Source: Spirosoma utsteinense (GTDB lineage: Bacteria; Bacteroidota; Bacteroidia; Cytophagales; Spirosomataceae). From it: a DNA stretch of 64,000 nucleotides. The translations under genes were made by a program, and so were the position numbers. The notes below the pieces were generated by a model, which worked only from the letters and a program-made list of their open reading frames with translations, did no database searches and had not been told where the DNA came from. The number at the start of each line of letters is the position of its first letter. The stretch's first letter is position 1. The DNA lies in the NCBI RefSeq assembly GCF_014282275.1, contig NZ_VFIA01000002.1, positions 1-64,000 on the forward strand, written 5' to 3'. This document shows positions 16,771-24,998 of this stretch, in pieces.

Positions 16771-17541
16771 TTAATCACCACCAATGAGACGGCCCGAATC
16801 AAGGGTATAAAACACGGGAACCAGCAAGGAAGGCCCGGGATCATGATAGGCGATGGCCGCAGGATACCCATCGGCAACGGCAAAACCAGTCACCTCCCAG
16901 TGCCCCATCCCACCAATCAACATAGCCTCAGTCCTATGGGTACCCGGCAGGGAAGGAATCTGGTCGAAGGCGTCGTCCATACCTTTGCCCGTTGCTTTCA
17001 CCAGCGCTTCTTTCCGGGTCCAGAGTTGATAAAAGCCCAGACGTGGATTGGAACAAGACTCAATATACTGCTGTTCGCGGGAGCTGAAACTGATCTGGCT
17101 CACATCCTGAAACGGAAATTCAGGACTTATCCATTCCAGATCAACGCCAACGTCGATTCGCCCAATGGCAATCAACAGCCAGTCACCGGAGTGGGATACG
17201 TTGAACTGATAGCCCTTCGGGTTGACTAACGCCGGCTTTTTAGTAATGCCCTGCACAAACTGAAGCTCATCAGGGGGCTGGCGCACAAATTGTCCCAGGA
17301 GCAGCCGCAGCAACCCCCGCGTACAGCGAAACCGAATCTGGTCGTCGGCCCGGCGGTATCGGTCGGCCCGCGCCCGCTCGTAGGGCGACAGAACCAGGTC
17401 CAGATGCGCTAACCACCCGGCCGCTTCTGAAACGGCAATCCGAAAGACAGGTATGTTGTGGTTCAGGGATGTGTCATTCCCTGACCAGATCTGCCATGTA
17501 ACCGCTGGTAAGGCCGTACAGGTAACCGTTGTCGTGTCCAT
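16771..17541 (-). CDS. 4'-phosphopantetheinyl transferase, Sfp type
   Basis: A 256-residue Sfp-type enzyme. The three family motifs are clear: Phe-Asn-Val-Ser-His-Ser-Gly-Asp, Gly-Val-Asp-Leu-Glu-Trp-Ile (Mg2+-binding Asp/Glu) and Trp-Thr-Arg-Lys-Glu-Ala-Leu-Val-Lys-Ala-Thr-Gly-Lys-Gly. Such enzymes move the phosphopantetheine arm of coenzyme A onto carrier-domain serines. The length and the Trp-x-x-Lys-Glu variant fit broad-specificity enzymes of secondary metabolism rather than AcpS. The only clients visible in the window are the PCP and ACP domains of the NRPS-PKS genes (24999-35828). Its place inside the glycan genes therefore links the two halves of the locus. Confidence 0.93.
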   Translation of the reverse strand: MDTTTVTCTALPAVTWQIWSGNDTSLNHNIPVFRIAVSEAAGWLAHLDLVLSPYERARADRYRRADDQIRFRCTRGLLRLLLGQFVRQPPDELQFVQGITKKPALVNPKGYQFNVSHSGDWLLIAIGRIDVGVDLEWISPEFPFQDVSQISFSSREQQYIESCSNPRLGFYQLWTRKEALVKATGKGMDDAFDQIPSLPGTHRTEAMLIGGMGHWEVTGFAVADGYPAAIAYHDPGPSLLVPVFYTLDSGRLIGGD

Positions 17542-17743
17542 AACTCTGTTTTATACGCTCCGGCGGTTACGCCCGATACAGCCTGCAAGTCCATATCATT
17601 GAGTTGTAATTGACTAATTCCATCGATAATAGGGTGACGGAAAGGCAGTTTATCGTCTTAATTGATAGTTAGCCTATAGGTAAAACAACCAGTTAACAAG
17701 ACCCTGTTTAAAAGCAGGCTTGTAAACGTTTACCTGACTGCCT

Positions 17744-17784
17744 GCTCCCCAGGTCTTACCCTTTTACCCAGCCCTTCGGGGAGC
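17744..17784 (+). repeat. Inverted repeat in the leader of the FkbM gene
   Basis: A 7-bp perfect inverted repeat, GCTCCCC (17744-17750) and GGGGAGC (17778-17784), with a 27-nt loop lies 27-67 bp before the ATG at 17811. It has no T run on the plus strand, so it is more likely leader structure or chance than a terminator. Confidence 0.3.
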
Positions 17785-17810
17785 GACCCTTCCTCTATCT
17801 CCTAGCCCAG

Positions 17811-18551
17811 ATGAACATCAAGCAACTGACTAAAAGACTGCTGCAAACTACGTTTGGCTTGAAAACGTATCTATACTGCTTCTCAATCTACAAAATTCAT
17901 ACACTCCATCGGGATTCGAACGAGAAAATCATGTTCACATTTCTCGATCTTATTCCAAACGATAGTTTGATTCTGGACATCGGTGCCAATTTAGGTTTTG
18001 TTACCTACCACCTGTCCAAAAAGCAGGGCTGTTCGGTCATTGCTTTCGAACCGATCCCTATCAACTACAGTGTGCTTACCCGAATGATGGCGTCCAGGAA
18101 CCTGACCAACACGACCGCCCTGCCTTATGCCCTGGGGCAGGAATCGGGCGTACTTACCATGGTGATGCCCTTCCATAACGGGGTTCCCATGCAGGGGTTA
18201 AGCCATGTTACCGATGACACCAGTCAGGAAGCAGGGTACCAGTTTACTGTACCCGTAAAACGACTCGACGATCTCAGCGAGATCCACAACAATGGTAAGC
18301 GGGTAGGAGGCATAAAAATAGACGTCGAAAACTACGAGTATTATATTTTACAGGGGGGCATAGAACTCATCCGGCAGCACAAACCCGTGATCTGCATCGA
18401 GCTATGGGAAGATCAAAACCGCGCCCGCTCGCTGGCCCTCCTTACCTCGCTGGGCTACGTTGTCTATATTCTGGTCAACGATCAGCTTACTCCGCTAATC
18501 GATAACCTGACCGACTCAACTACAATCAATTATATCTGTATGGCGGCCTGA
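17811..18551 (+). CDS. FkbM-family methyltransferase
   Basis: A 246-residue S-adenosylmethionine-dependent methyltransferase of the FkbM family. SAM-binding motif I is Ile-Leu-Asp-Ile-Gly-Ala-Asn-Leu-Gly. The acidic Glu-Pro of motif II is in Val-Ile-Ala-Phe-Glu-Pro-Ile-Pro, and the family-typical Ile-Lys-Ile-Asp-Val-Glu-Asn-Tyr-Glu follows. FkbM proteins are O-methyltransferases of natural-product and polysaccharide pathways. Here it could methylate a sugar of the EPS or, less likely, the NRPS-PKS product. It is divergent from the phosphopantetheinyl transferase gene and starts a second plus-strand group. Confidence 0.9.
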   Translation: MNIKQLTKRLLQTTFGLKTYLYCFSIYKIHTLHRDSNEKIMFTFLDLIPNDSLILDIGANLGFVTYHLSKKQGCSVIAFEPIPINYSVLTRMMASRNLTNTTALPYALGQESGVLTMVMPFHNGVPMQGLSHVTDDTSQEAGYQFTVPVKRLDDLSEIHNNGKRVGGIKIDVENYEYYILQGGIELIRQHKPVICIELWEDQNRARSLALLTSLGYVVYILVNDQLTPLIDNLTDSTTINYICMAA

Positions 18552-18580
18552 ACGCCACCCGTCCAGACCTTTCTGGTACT

Positions 18581-19582
18581 ATGATAGTTTCGACACATAA
18601 CCGATTCAATTTACCGGGACTGCCTGCCACACTGGTGCGGGCCGTCTTCGTTGGCCTGATCGGGTTTGTTTTTGGATATAGTCAACCTGCATACGCCCAG
18701 GTTTGTCTCGACTTTGCCCGTGAGCCTGCCTTCAGCCAGTCGTTTGGACGGGTCGGTGCGGGTGTGTCGCTGGCCGGGCGGACCAACTACCCCTATTCGG
18801 CAGAAGCCTGTCCGCTCGATGGCTCATACACCATCGCCGATGCGGTTGATGGTAACTGCTTTCTAACGCTGTGGCACGACATACCCGAAGACCATACACC
18901 TAACGACGCGCGGGGCAACATGATGATTGTCAACGGGTCTAACAGACCGGTGGAGCTGTATACACTCCCGCCGATCAGTTTGTGCAGCGGCACCACATAC
19001 GAGCTATCGGTCTGGGCAATAAACCTGCTGGAACCCCGTATCTGCTCCGCCCCCCTCCTGCCCGAACTGGCCATTAGCGTTGAAACGGCAAACGGGCAGG
19101 TGCTCCAGTCGATCAGCATCAGCCCTATTCCGCAAGCCGTAACCCCCGACTGGAAGCGGTATGCTACCCTGTTTACGGCACCCGAAACGACAGAAGCTAT
19201 TGTTGTAAAGCTCATTAACCTACAAAGCACCGAAGGCTGCGGCAATGATATGGCGCTGGATGACATCCGGCTGAAACAGTGTGGTGCCTGCTCACCGGCA
19301 CCCATGTACGTACCGGGTGCCTTCTCGCCCAACAACGACGGCCTGAACGATCAGCTGGCAGTTATCCTGCGCGAAGCCACTGCCTACTCGATCACCATCT
19401 TCAATCGCTGGGGTAGTCCCGTTTTTACCAGCGATGCGCTGAACCAACCCTGGGATGGAACCCATAGTGGTACGCCCTGCCCCACGGGAGACTATACCTG
19501 GGTGATCAACTACCAACTAACCGACGCCACGAATATAGCCCGCAAATACGTCAAGACCGGACGTGTTCTTTTGCTACGCTGA
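18581..19582 (+). CDS. Secreted protein with gliding-motility C-terminal (CHU_C, T9SS type B) domain
   Basis: A 333-residue exported protein. A signal peptide ending near Ala-Tyr-Ala-Gln precedes a ~190-residue beta-rich domain with paired Cys residues, similar in style to carbohydrate-binding or adhesion modules. The C-terminal ~85 residues are a CHU_C domain (Pro-Gly-Ala-Phe-Ser-Pro-Asn-Asn-Asp-Gly-Leu-Asn-Asp, then Phe-Asn-Arg-Trp-Gly and Trp-Asp-Gly), the type B sorting signal for type IX secretion. It is probably released to, or attached on, the cell surface. In the EPS locus it may bind or organise the polysaccharide (inference). Confidence 0.85.
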   Translation: MIVSTHNRFNLPGLPATLVRAVFVGLIGFVFGYSQPAYAQVCLDFAREPAFSQSFGRVGAGVSLAGRTNYPYSAEACPLDGSYTIADAVDGNCFLTLWHDIPEDHTPNDARGNMMIVNGSNRPVELYTLPPISLCSGTTYELSVWAINLLEPRICSAPLLPELAISVETANGQVLQSISISPIPQAVTPDWKRYATLFTAPETTEAIVVKLINLQSTEGCGNDMALDDIRLKQCGACSPAPMYVPGAFSPNNDGLNDQLAVILREATAYSITIFNRWGSPVFTSDALNQPWDGTHSGTPCPTGDYTWVINYQLTDATNIARKYVKTGRVLLLR

Positions 19583-19639
19583 CAACGCATTATAGTGGAA
19601 GCAACCGGGATGAAACCACACATCCGTCATCAACCATTC

Positions 19640-21982
19640 ATGAAAAAAAACCTGCTTACACTTACAGCAACCTGCTTCGCCCTGTTACTCTTTGGCGCAA
19701 CAAAGACCTGTACCTCTGCGACTCCCCCCGCGCTACGGTTCGTTCAGGGCGCACCGACCGCCAGTGGTAAAATACCGATCGACGCCAGGCGCTGGTATCA
19801 GGTCAATAACGTCAGTGATGGACTCGATGGGCTGTTCGACGGCATAACGAATGTACCCGTCAATACGGGTTACAACAAAATGTTGCCCAGCTACGACGCG
19901 TATTACCCACTGCTGCCCGGCGAAACGATGCGGATCGAGCAGATAAAATTTTACGATGCCGAAGGCTCCAATACCGATGCACCGCTGACGCTCTCCATCA
20001 TTACCGATACCTGGCAGCGCATTCCCATTGCCCGCTTTCTGGGCGATAAGTATCAGGAATGGGTAGGTCCCGACCCGGCTAACCCGGCAGAATTTGGCCT
20101 TAAAACGCCCATTTCAAACGCCCGATACCTGGTACTGAACACGTCGGGGTCTTACCCATCCGAAATGGAACTGTACGGCACCTATCAGGCAGGAACTGTC
20201 CCTACAGCGGCCCCACCGCGCTTTACCCCCTTTAAGCAGTCGGTAGGCGTCAATGCCTTCGAGTGGAATTTTGAAGAGTCCAGCGCGCCCTGGCAGATTG
20301 AAGAAACACGCATGCCTGCGGTGAAAGTGTTTTCGGCCATACGGCATTATATGGACTGGGAAAAGCTGGAGTCCATACCGGGTGAGTACACCTTCAATCC
20401 AACCTATAGCGGCAGCTGGAATTACGATCTCATTTATGAGCGCTGCCAGAAAGAAGGGATCGAAGTGCTGGCCTGCCTCAAAACGATTCCTACCTGGATG
20501 CAGGAAACTTACCCCGTTGGCGGACGCGATCACGAAAACATTCCGGCTCCGTACGGGCGGGATCTGCTGGCACCCAGGTCCTATATCGAACAGGCCCGGG
20601 TGGGCTTTCAGTACATGGCCCGCTACGGCCGCAACAAAAACGTGGACCCCGGCCTTGTTAAGGTCAGCGCCATAAAAAGCTGGGCGGGCACCAACGTTGC
20701 CAAGATCGGCATGGGCCTGATCCGCTACATCGAATGTGAGAACGAGCGGGACAAGACCTGGAAAGGCCGCAACGCCTACCAGTCGGGCCGCGAGTATGCA
20801 GCGAACCTGTCGGCGTTTTACGATGGACATAAAAATACCCTCGGGGCAGGCGTAGGCGTCAAAAATGCCGACCCGTTGGTGACTGTTGTGATTGGCGGGC
20901 TGGCGGCCTCCTCCACCGACTATGTACGGGCCATGATCGACTGGTGCCGCGAGTTTCGTGGCTACCTGCCCAACGGCCGGGTCAACCTCTGCTGGGACAT
21001 TATCAATCAGCACCTCTATGCCAACGACTCCAAGAACTCGCAGGGTGGCGGCTCAACGCGGGGAGCAGCGCCGGAAATATCGGGTGTAGGCGAGCAGGCA
21101 GCCGCTTTTGTAACGCTGGCGCATCAGTACGCCAACGATATGCCCGTCTGGATTACCGAGGCCGGTTATGACGTGCATCCGGGTAGTCCGCTCAAAGCTA
21201 TTGCCATCGGGTCTAAAAGTGTGCTGGAGACCCAGGCCGACTGGATTCTGCGGACAGCCCTTCTGTACACTCGCGTAGGCATCGACCGCTTGTTCTTCTA
21301 CCAGCTTTATGACGACAACCCCCTTATCCCGACTCAGTTTTACTCGATGGGGCTGATCAATGGCGACAAAACGCGCAAGCCCGCGGCCGACTACCTCCAT
21401 CAGGCCAGCCAGCTCATCGGCGATTATCGATTCCGGGAGACCCTCAACCAGGACCCTATCGTAGACCGCTATGACCTGAACGGACAATCGGCTTATGTAC
21501 TGGTAGTACCCGACGAAAAAGGACGGACCGCTACCTATAATCTGGCCATACCCAAAGGCGATACGGTCCTGATCTGTACGCCCGCTATCGGCCGGGAAAC
21601 GATGAATCAAAAAACGCAGGTCAGCACGACGGGTACTATCACGGTGAACGTGAGCGAAACACCCGTGTTTGTCCTGCTCTCGAAAAAGGGCAGCAGCGCA
21701 ACGGGAAACGAGTTGGACGGCCAGCTCGGCTCGCTGCAGGTGTACCCAACCCCGACATACGACTTTTTGACTCTGTCTCTCGAAAACAGCGTTACCGATC
21801 CCGTATCGGTGGCCGTCTACGATTCAGGAGCAGGTCGACATCAGCGACAGTTTACCTTTACGAAAACAGACCAGACATTTCGGGAACGGATCGATTTAAG
21901 TAACTTGCCCTATGGAATGTACCTATTGGAAGTACGGCAAGGTCAATCACGAGTAGTACGAAAGATCCTTAAGGTTCAATAA
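19640..21982 (+). CDS. Secreted glycoside hydrolase (clan GH-A-like) with T9SS type A sorting domain
   Basis: About 780 residues, started at the ATG at 19640 because it opens a signal peptide (Met-Lys-Lys-Asn-Leu-Leu); the ATG-like start at 19595 only adds a polar extension. An N-terminal beta-sandwich-like region is followed by a TIM-barrel domain with the clan GH-A pattern: a likely acid/base Glu in Glu-Cys-Glu-Asn-Glu-Arg (codon at 20744-20746) and a nucleophile Glu in Trp-Ile-Thr-Glu-Ala-Gly-Tyr (codon at 21158-21160). A GH39- or GH5-like fold is plausible; the family is not certain. The last ~80 residues form a type A sorting domain (Val-Tyr-Pro-Thr-Pro-Thr to Arg-Lys-Ile-Leu-Lys-Val). 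Encoded within an EPS locus, it could trim, release or remodel the polymer outside the cell. Confidence 0.82.
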   Translation: MKKNLLTLTATCFALLLFGATKTCTSATPPALRFVQGAPTASGKIPIDARRWYQVNNVSDGLDGLFDGITNVPVNTGYNKMLPSYDAYYPLLPGETMRIEQIKFYDAEGSNTDAPLTLSIITDTWQRIPIARFLGDKYQEWVGPDPANPAEFGLKTPISNARYLVLNTSGSYPSEMELYGTYQAGTVPTAAPPRFTPFKQSVGVNAFEWNFEESSAPWQIEETRMPAVKVFSAIRHYMDWEKLESIPGEYTFNPTYSGSWNYDLIYERCQKEGIEVLACLKTIPTWMQETYPVGGRDHENIPAPYGRDLLAPRSYIEQARVGFQYMARYGRNKNVDPGLVKVSAIKSWAGTNVAKIGMGLIRYIECENERDKTWKGRNAYQSGREYAANLSAFYDGHKNTLGAGVGVKNADPLVTVVIGGLAASSTDYVRAMIDWCREFRGYLPNGRVNLCWDIINQHLYANDSKNSQGGGSTRGAAPEISGVGEQAAAFVTLAHQYANDMPVWITEAGYDVHPGSPLKAIAIGSKSVLETQADWILRTALLYTRVGIDRLFFYQLYDDNPLIPTQFYSMGLINGDKTRKPAADYLHQASQLIGDYRFRETLNQDPIVDRYDLNGQSAYVLVVPDEKGRTATYNLAIPKGDTVLICTPAIGRETMNQKTQVSTTGTITVNVSETPVFVLLSKKGSSATGNELDGQLGSLQVYPTPTYDFLTLSLENSVTDPVSVAVYDSGAGRHQRQFTFTKTDQTFRERIDLSNLPYGMYLLEVRQGQSRVVRKILKVQ

Positions 21983-22093
21983 AATGTAAACCTGATTGGA
22001 TTACGTTAATCATTTTCAACTCAATGGGGCAATTGTAGCCGATGCTTTTTTCATCAAAATGACATATCCAGCGAGTATGACAACTCTATTTGC

Positions 22094-23533
22094 ATGAGTA
22101 ACGCGTCAAAGGCAATGAACGGGGGGAAGTGGATCACCATCGCTACCGTCATTTCAACTCTGTTTCAGTTCGTTCAGGTAGCTATACTGGCTCGTCTGTT
22201 GAGCCCCGCCGACTTTGGTATTGTTAGTATCAGCAATCTGATCATTGCCTTTTTCCAGATCTTCGCCAACCTAGGCTTTTCCAATTCCATCATTTACAAA
22301 CAGGAAAGTGATCGGCGGGTATTGTCGACGCTTTACTTCCTGAACCTGATCGTTGGCATTGTTATTTTTGTCATCATCTACCTCAGCGCTCCGTATATCA
22401 TTACCTTTTACAGTGAGCCTAAGCTGGAACGGGTTGTCAAGCTGGCGTCCTACTACTTCCTGATCGTTTATTTCGGTCAGCTTTACCTGTTCCTGCTCGA
22501 AAAAGAACTACGCTTCCGCTCGGTTGCTATCATCGACATTGCCGGTACGGTTATTGGGTCGAGTGTTACGATTACACTGGCCTACAGCGGCCTTGAGGAA
22601 CTTTCGCTGATCATCGGTTCGCTGGTCATGCAAACCGTGAAAACCGTATTGCAGGTCCTGTTCGGCGTGAAATTCTTTATACCAACCTGGTTTTTCAGCC
22701 TGCGCGATATAAAAGAGCACCTTCGATTCGGGATCTTCAACCTGGGCGATGGGCTGCTGGGCTTCGTTCAGTCGAACGCCGACACGATCTTTATTGGCGG
22801 GATGCTGGGCGTGAAAATGCTGGGCTACTACACGATAGCGGTCCAGCTGGCTATCTTCCCGATTGGTAAACTAAATCCTATCATTTTGCAGGTAGCCTAC
22901 CCTATACTGGCCAAAATGAAAGACAACCATGAGAACCTGAAACAGTCTTACCTGAAAATTCTGGACTTTATCAGCTATTGTAACCTGCCACTTCTGGCTG
23001 GCTTGTACATCACAGCCGATAGTGTTGTCCCGTTGTTCTACGGCCCCGGCTGGGAACAGACGATCGGCCTGATTAAAATCTTCGTGTTTGTCGGCGCGTT
23101 TACCTGCCTGAGTCACCCGCTGTTCACGCTGGCCTTCACCAAGGGCAAACCAAATCTGCTCTTCTACCTGAACCTCGGTACGCTCATCGTGAAGTTGCCG
23201 CTCGTCTATTTCCTGGGTACTTATTATCAGGTGACCGGGATTGCAACCGCCTTTCTCCTGGCTACGTTTCTTAACCTGGTGATCAATTTCGTCATCGTTC
23301 ACTACCTGATCGGCGACTTCATGGGTGTCTTTCTGAACAACATGGCCAAACCGCTGGTGTTTTGCGTCATTATGGTCGGTGCGGTGGCGTTGTATAAAAC
23401 GCTGGTAGGCTATGAAGGGCTGGCCAATACCATTGCCGAAGTACTGGTTGGGGGAGCTACCTACGTTGCGTTGACGCTGGCTTATAAACTCTCGTTTGCC
23501 GAAATTAAAGCCTACCGCCAGGCTTTGTTATAA
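22094..23533 (+). CDS. Wzx-type polysaccharide flippase (MOP superfamily)
   Basis: A 479-residue membrane protein with about 12-14 helices. It starts with the typical flippase segment Gly-Gly-Lys-Trp-Ile-Thr-Ile-Ala-Thr-Val and Leu-Ala-Arg-Leu-Leu-Ser-Pro-Ala-Asp-Phe-Gly-Ile-Val, as in WzxC/TuaB proteins. It should flip undecaprenyl-linked repeat units to the periplasmic side, upstream of the polymerase at 11197-12699. It starts 111 bp after the hydrolase gene, so it may have its own promoter. It ends convergently with the GT61 gene. Confidence 0.92.
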   Translation: MSNASKAMNGGKWITIATVISTLFQFVQVAILARLLSPADFGIVSISNLIIAFFQIFANLGFSNSIIYKQESDRRVLSTLYFLNLIVGIVIFVIIYLSAPYIITFYSEPKLERVVKLASYYFLIVYFGQLYLFLLEKELRFRSVAIIDIAGTVIGSSVTITLAYSGLEELSLIIGSLVMQTVKTVLQVLFGVKFFIPTWFFSLRDIKEHLRFGIFNLGDGLLGFVQSNADTIFIGGMLGVKMLGYYTIAVQLAIFPIGKLNPIILQVAYPILAKMKDNHENLKQSYLKILDFISYCNLPLLAGLYITADSVVPLFYGPGWEQTIGLIKIFVFVGAFTCLSHPLFTLAFTKGKPNLLFYLNLGTLIVKLPLVYFLGTYYQVTGIATAFLLATFLNLVINFVIVHYLIGDFMGVFLNNMAKPLVFCVIMVGAVALYKTLVGYEGLANTIAEVLVGGATYVALTLAYKLSFAEIKAYRQALL

Positions 23534-23585
23534 GTGGCCTGCCAACAGAGGCAAGGCCCCTGCGCCGGTGCCATACGGGCCCGCG

Positions 23586-24737
23586 TCAGGCCGTGCTTTT
23601 TTCCGAAAAAAATTGTTCTAACCGGCGTTCCAGATCCGGAACGGATACCAGAATATCTTCTTCCAGCTGACTGAACCGGTTTTCACTTTCAGGCCCGAAA
23701 TAGTGCGCTGAATAACGCAGGTCCAGTTGCCGGGCCATGTACAGGAAAAAATCAGGGACGTAATTGGATGAGAACAGTTCAACCAGGTGGGTTCCAGGCC
23801 GACACCAGAGTATGTTGGTAAACGATCCGCCATGGGGACCGATTATGAACGATGCATTCCGGTAGATTGCTACCTGCTCGGCAACCGTTCGTGGCCGATC
23901 CTCGATGATCTGGATGTCGTATTTTTTCAGCATGGCAATCAATGCGTCTTCGTTTACAATACGACGACGGCCCGACCGGCTGATATAGATCCGGTTCGAT
24001 TGATATGCATCTGTCTCTAATTGAAGCTCGATCTGTCTTTTCAGGGCCATCAGGTCTTCCATATTTGGATAAAACCAATGCCCGCTATTTCCCAGGATGC
24101 ACGTAGTAAATCGCAGATCGGTCGATCGACTGTCGAAAATCTGCCCCCCGCTAAATCCTATCAGTGCCAGCAGTTCCTGTTCATATGCTGTATTGAATAA
24201 GGGGTATGCTACCACCGCCTGATTGAAAACATCGGCAGGCAACGCTTCTTTAATGCGGCACAGCTTCCCGGCAACCAGCACCAGGTAGTCATAGTATCCG
24301 CCAAACCGCACACCGTCCAGGTAATGACTCCAGGGAGCAATGACGGTATCGACGTCCCGGATAGCACGCGGCTGTAGCGTAACGAAATCGCTCAGTAACC
24401 GTTGGTTTCCCCGCCAGTCCAGACACAGCACTTTGCTTTCACTGAATAAAGCCCCACAGCGTAGTAACGTTGCTTTGCGGGCGTTGGATTGGTACTGCCA
24501 GACGTAACCCGGCTCAGGCATAGCCGTTGTACGGCCGAAAACGAGTTTATCGGCGTCAATAAAGTCGTTCACATCAGGCAGGACGGCCTGGTCGCCGGGG
24601 GTGGCAGCTATGCGATAGGGAGACAGGAAATCGATGGACTCTTCTTTACCGAGCACCTCGAATCCCATCCACCTCCCCCACCCTACCAATTGCCTCCTGA
24701 GACGAGCCTTGACTACGTTTACGACTACCTGATTCAT
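23586..24737 (-). CDS. GT61-family glycosyltransferase
   Basis: A 383-residue protein of the GT61/DUF563 type. The C-terminal half has Arg-Ile-Tyr-Ile-Ser-Arg and the diagnostic Phe-Ile-Ile-Gly-Pro-His-Gly-Gly-Ser-Phe-Thr-Asn-Ile-Leu-Trp. Members transfer pentoses or N-acetylhexosamines onto glycans. It lies 261 bp downstream of the NRPS gene on the same strand, so it may belong to the end of that long operon or be transcribed separately. The intervening stretch is AT-rich and holds no gene. Confidence 0.87.
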   Translation of the reverse strand: MNQVVVNVVKARLRRQLVGWGRWMGFEVLGKEESIDFLSPYRIAATPGDQAVLPDVNDFIDADKLVFGRTTAMPEPGYVWQYQSNARKATLLRCGALFSESKVLCLDWRGNQRLLSDFVTLQPRAIRDVDTVIAPWSHYLDGVRFGGYYDYLVLVAGKLCRIKEALPADVFNQAVVAYPLFNTAYEQELLALIGFSGGQIFDSRSTDLRFTTCILGNSGHWFYPNMEDLMALKRQIELQLETDAYQSNRIYISRSGRRRIVNEDALIAMLKKYDIQIIEDRPRTVAEQVAIYRNASFIIGPHGGSFTNILWCRPGTHLVELFSSNYVPDFFLYMARQLDLRYSAHYFGPESENRFSQLEEDILVSVPDLERRLEQFFSEKSTA

Positions 24738-24998
24738 GCACTATGGGTGTAAGTCGGATTACTCTATTTATATCCTATATACTTGTATCCTTTTGACGTT
24801 TGAAAGGCTCATTCGCAACCAGCCAACTGTTACATAATTTTTAGTTTTTGCGCAAGCGAACTGCTCATTTGGTAACAGAAAACAACCGATCAGTTACGCA
24901 TACGAGTACCGTCCCCGATAACATACGGGTTAACGCAAGCACCTAAATTTGCCATGTCGGGCAGCACTATCGGGTTACTGGCAGTGGAATGGAAGAAC

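Noticed and set aside
17905..17925. A T-arm-like sequence of a tRNA on the minus strand
   Set aside because: The short GGATTCGAAC-like match lies inside the FkbM coding region, and no acceptor, D or anticodon stem can be drawn around it.
24738..24998. A hidden gene between the GT61 and NRPS genes
   Set aside because: This 261-bp stretch is AT-rich, has no ORF of coding character on either strand, and shows no clear terminator or promoter.
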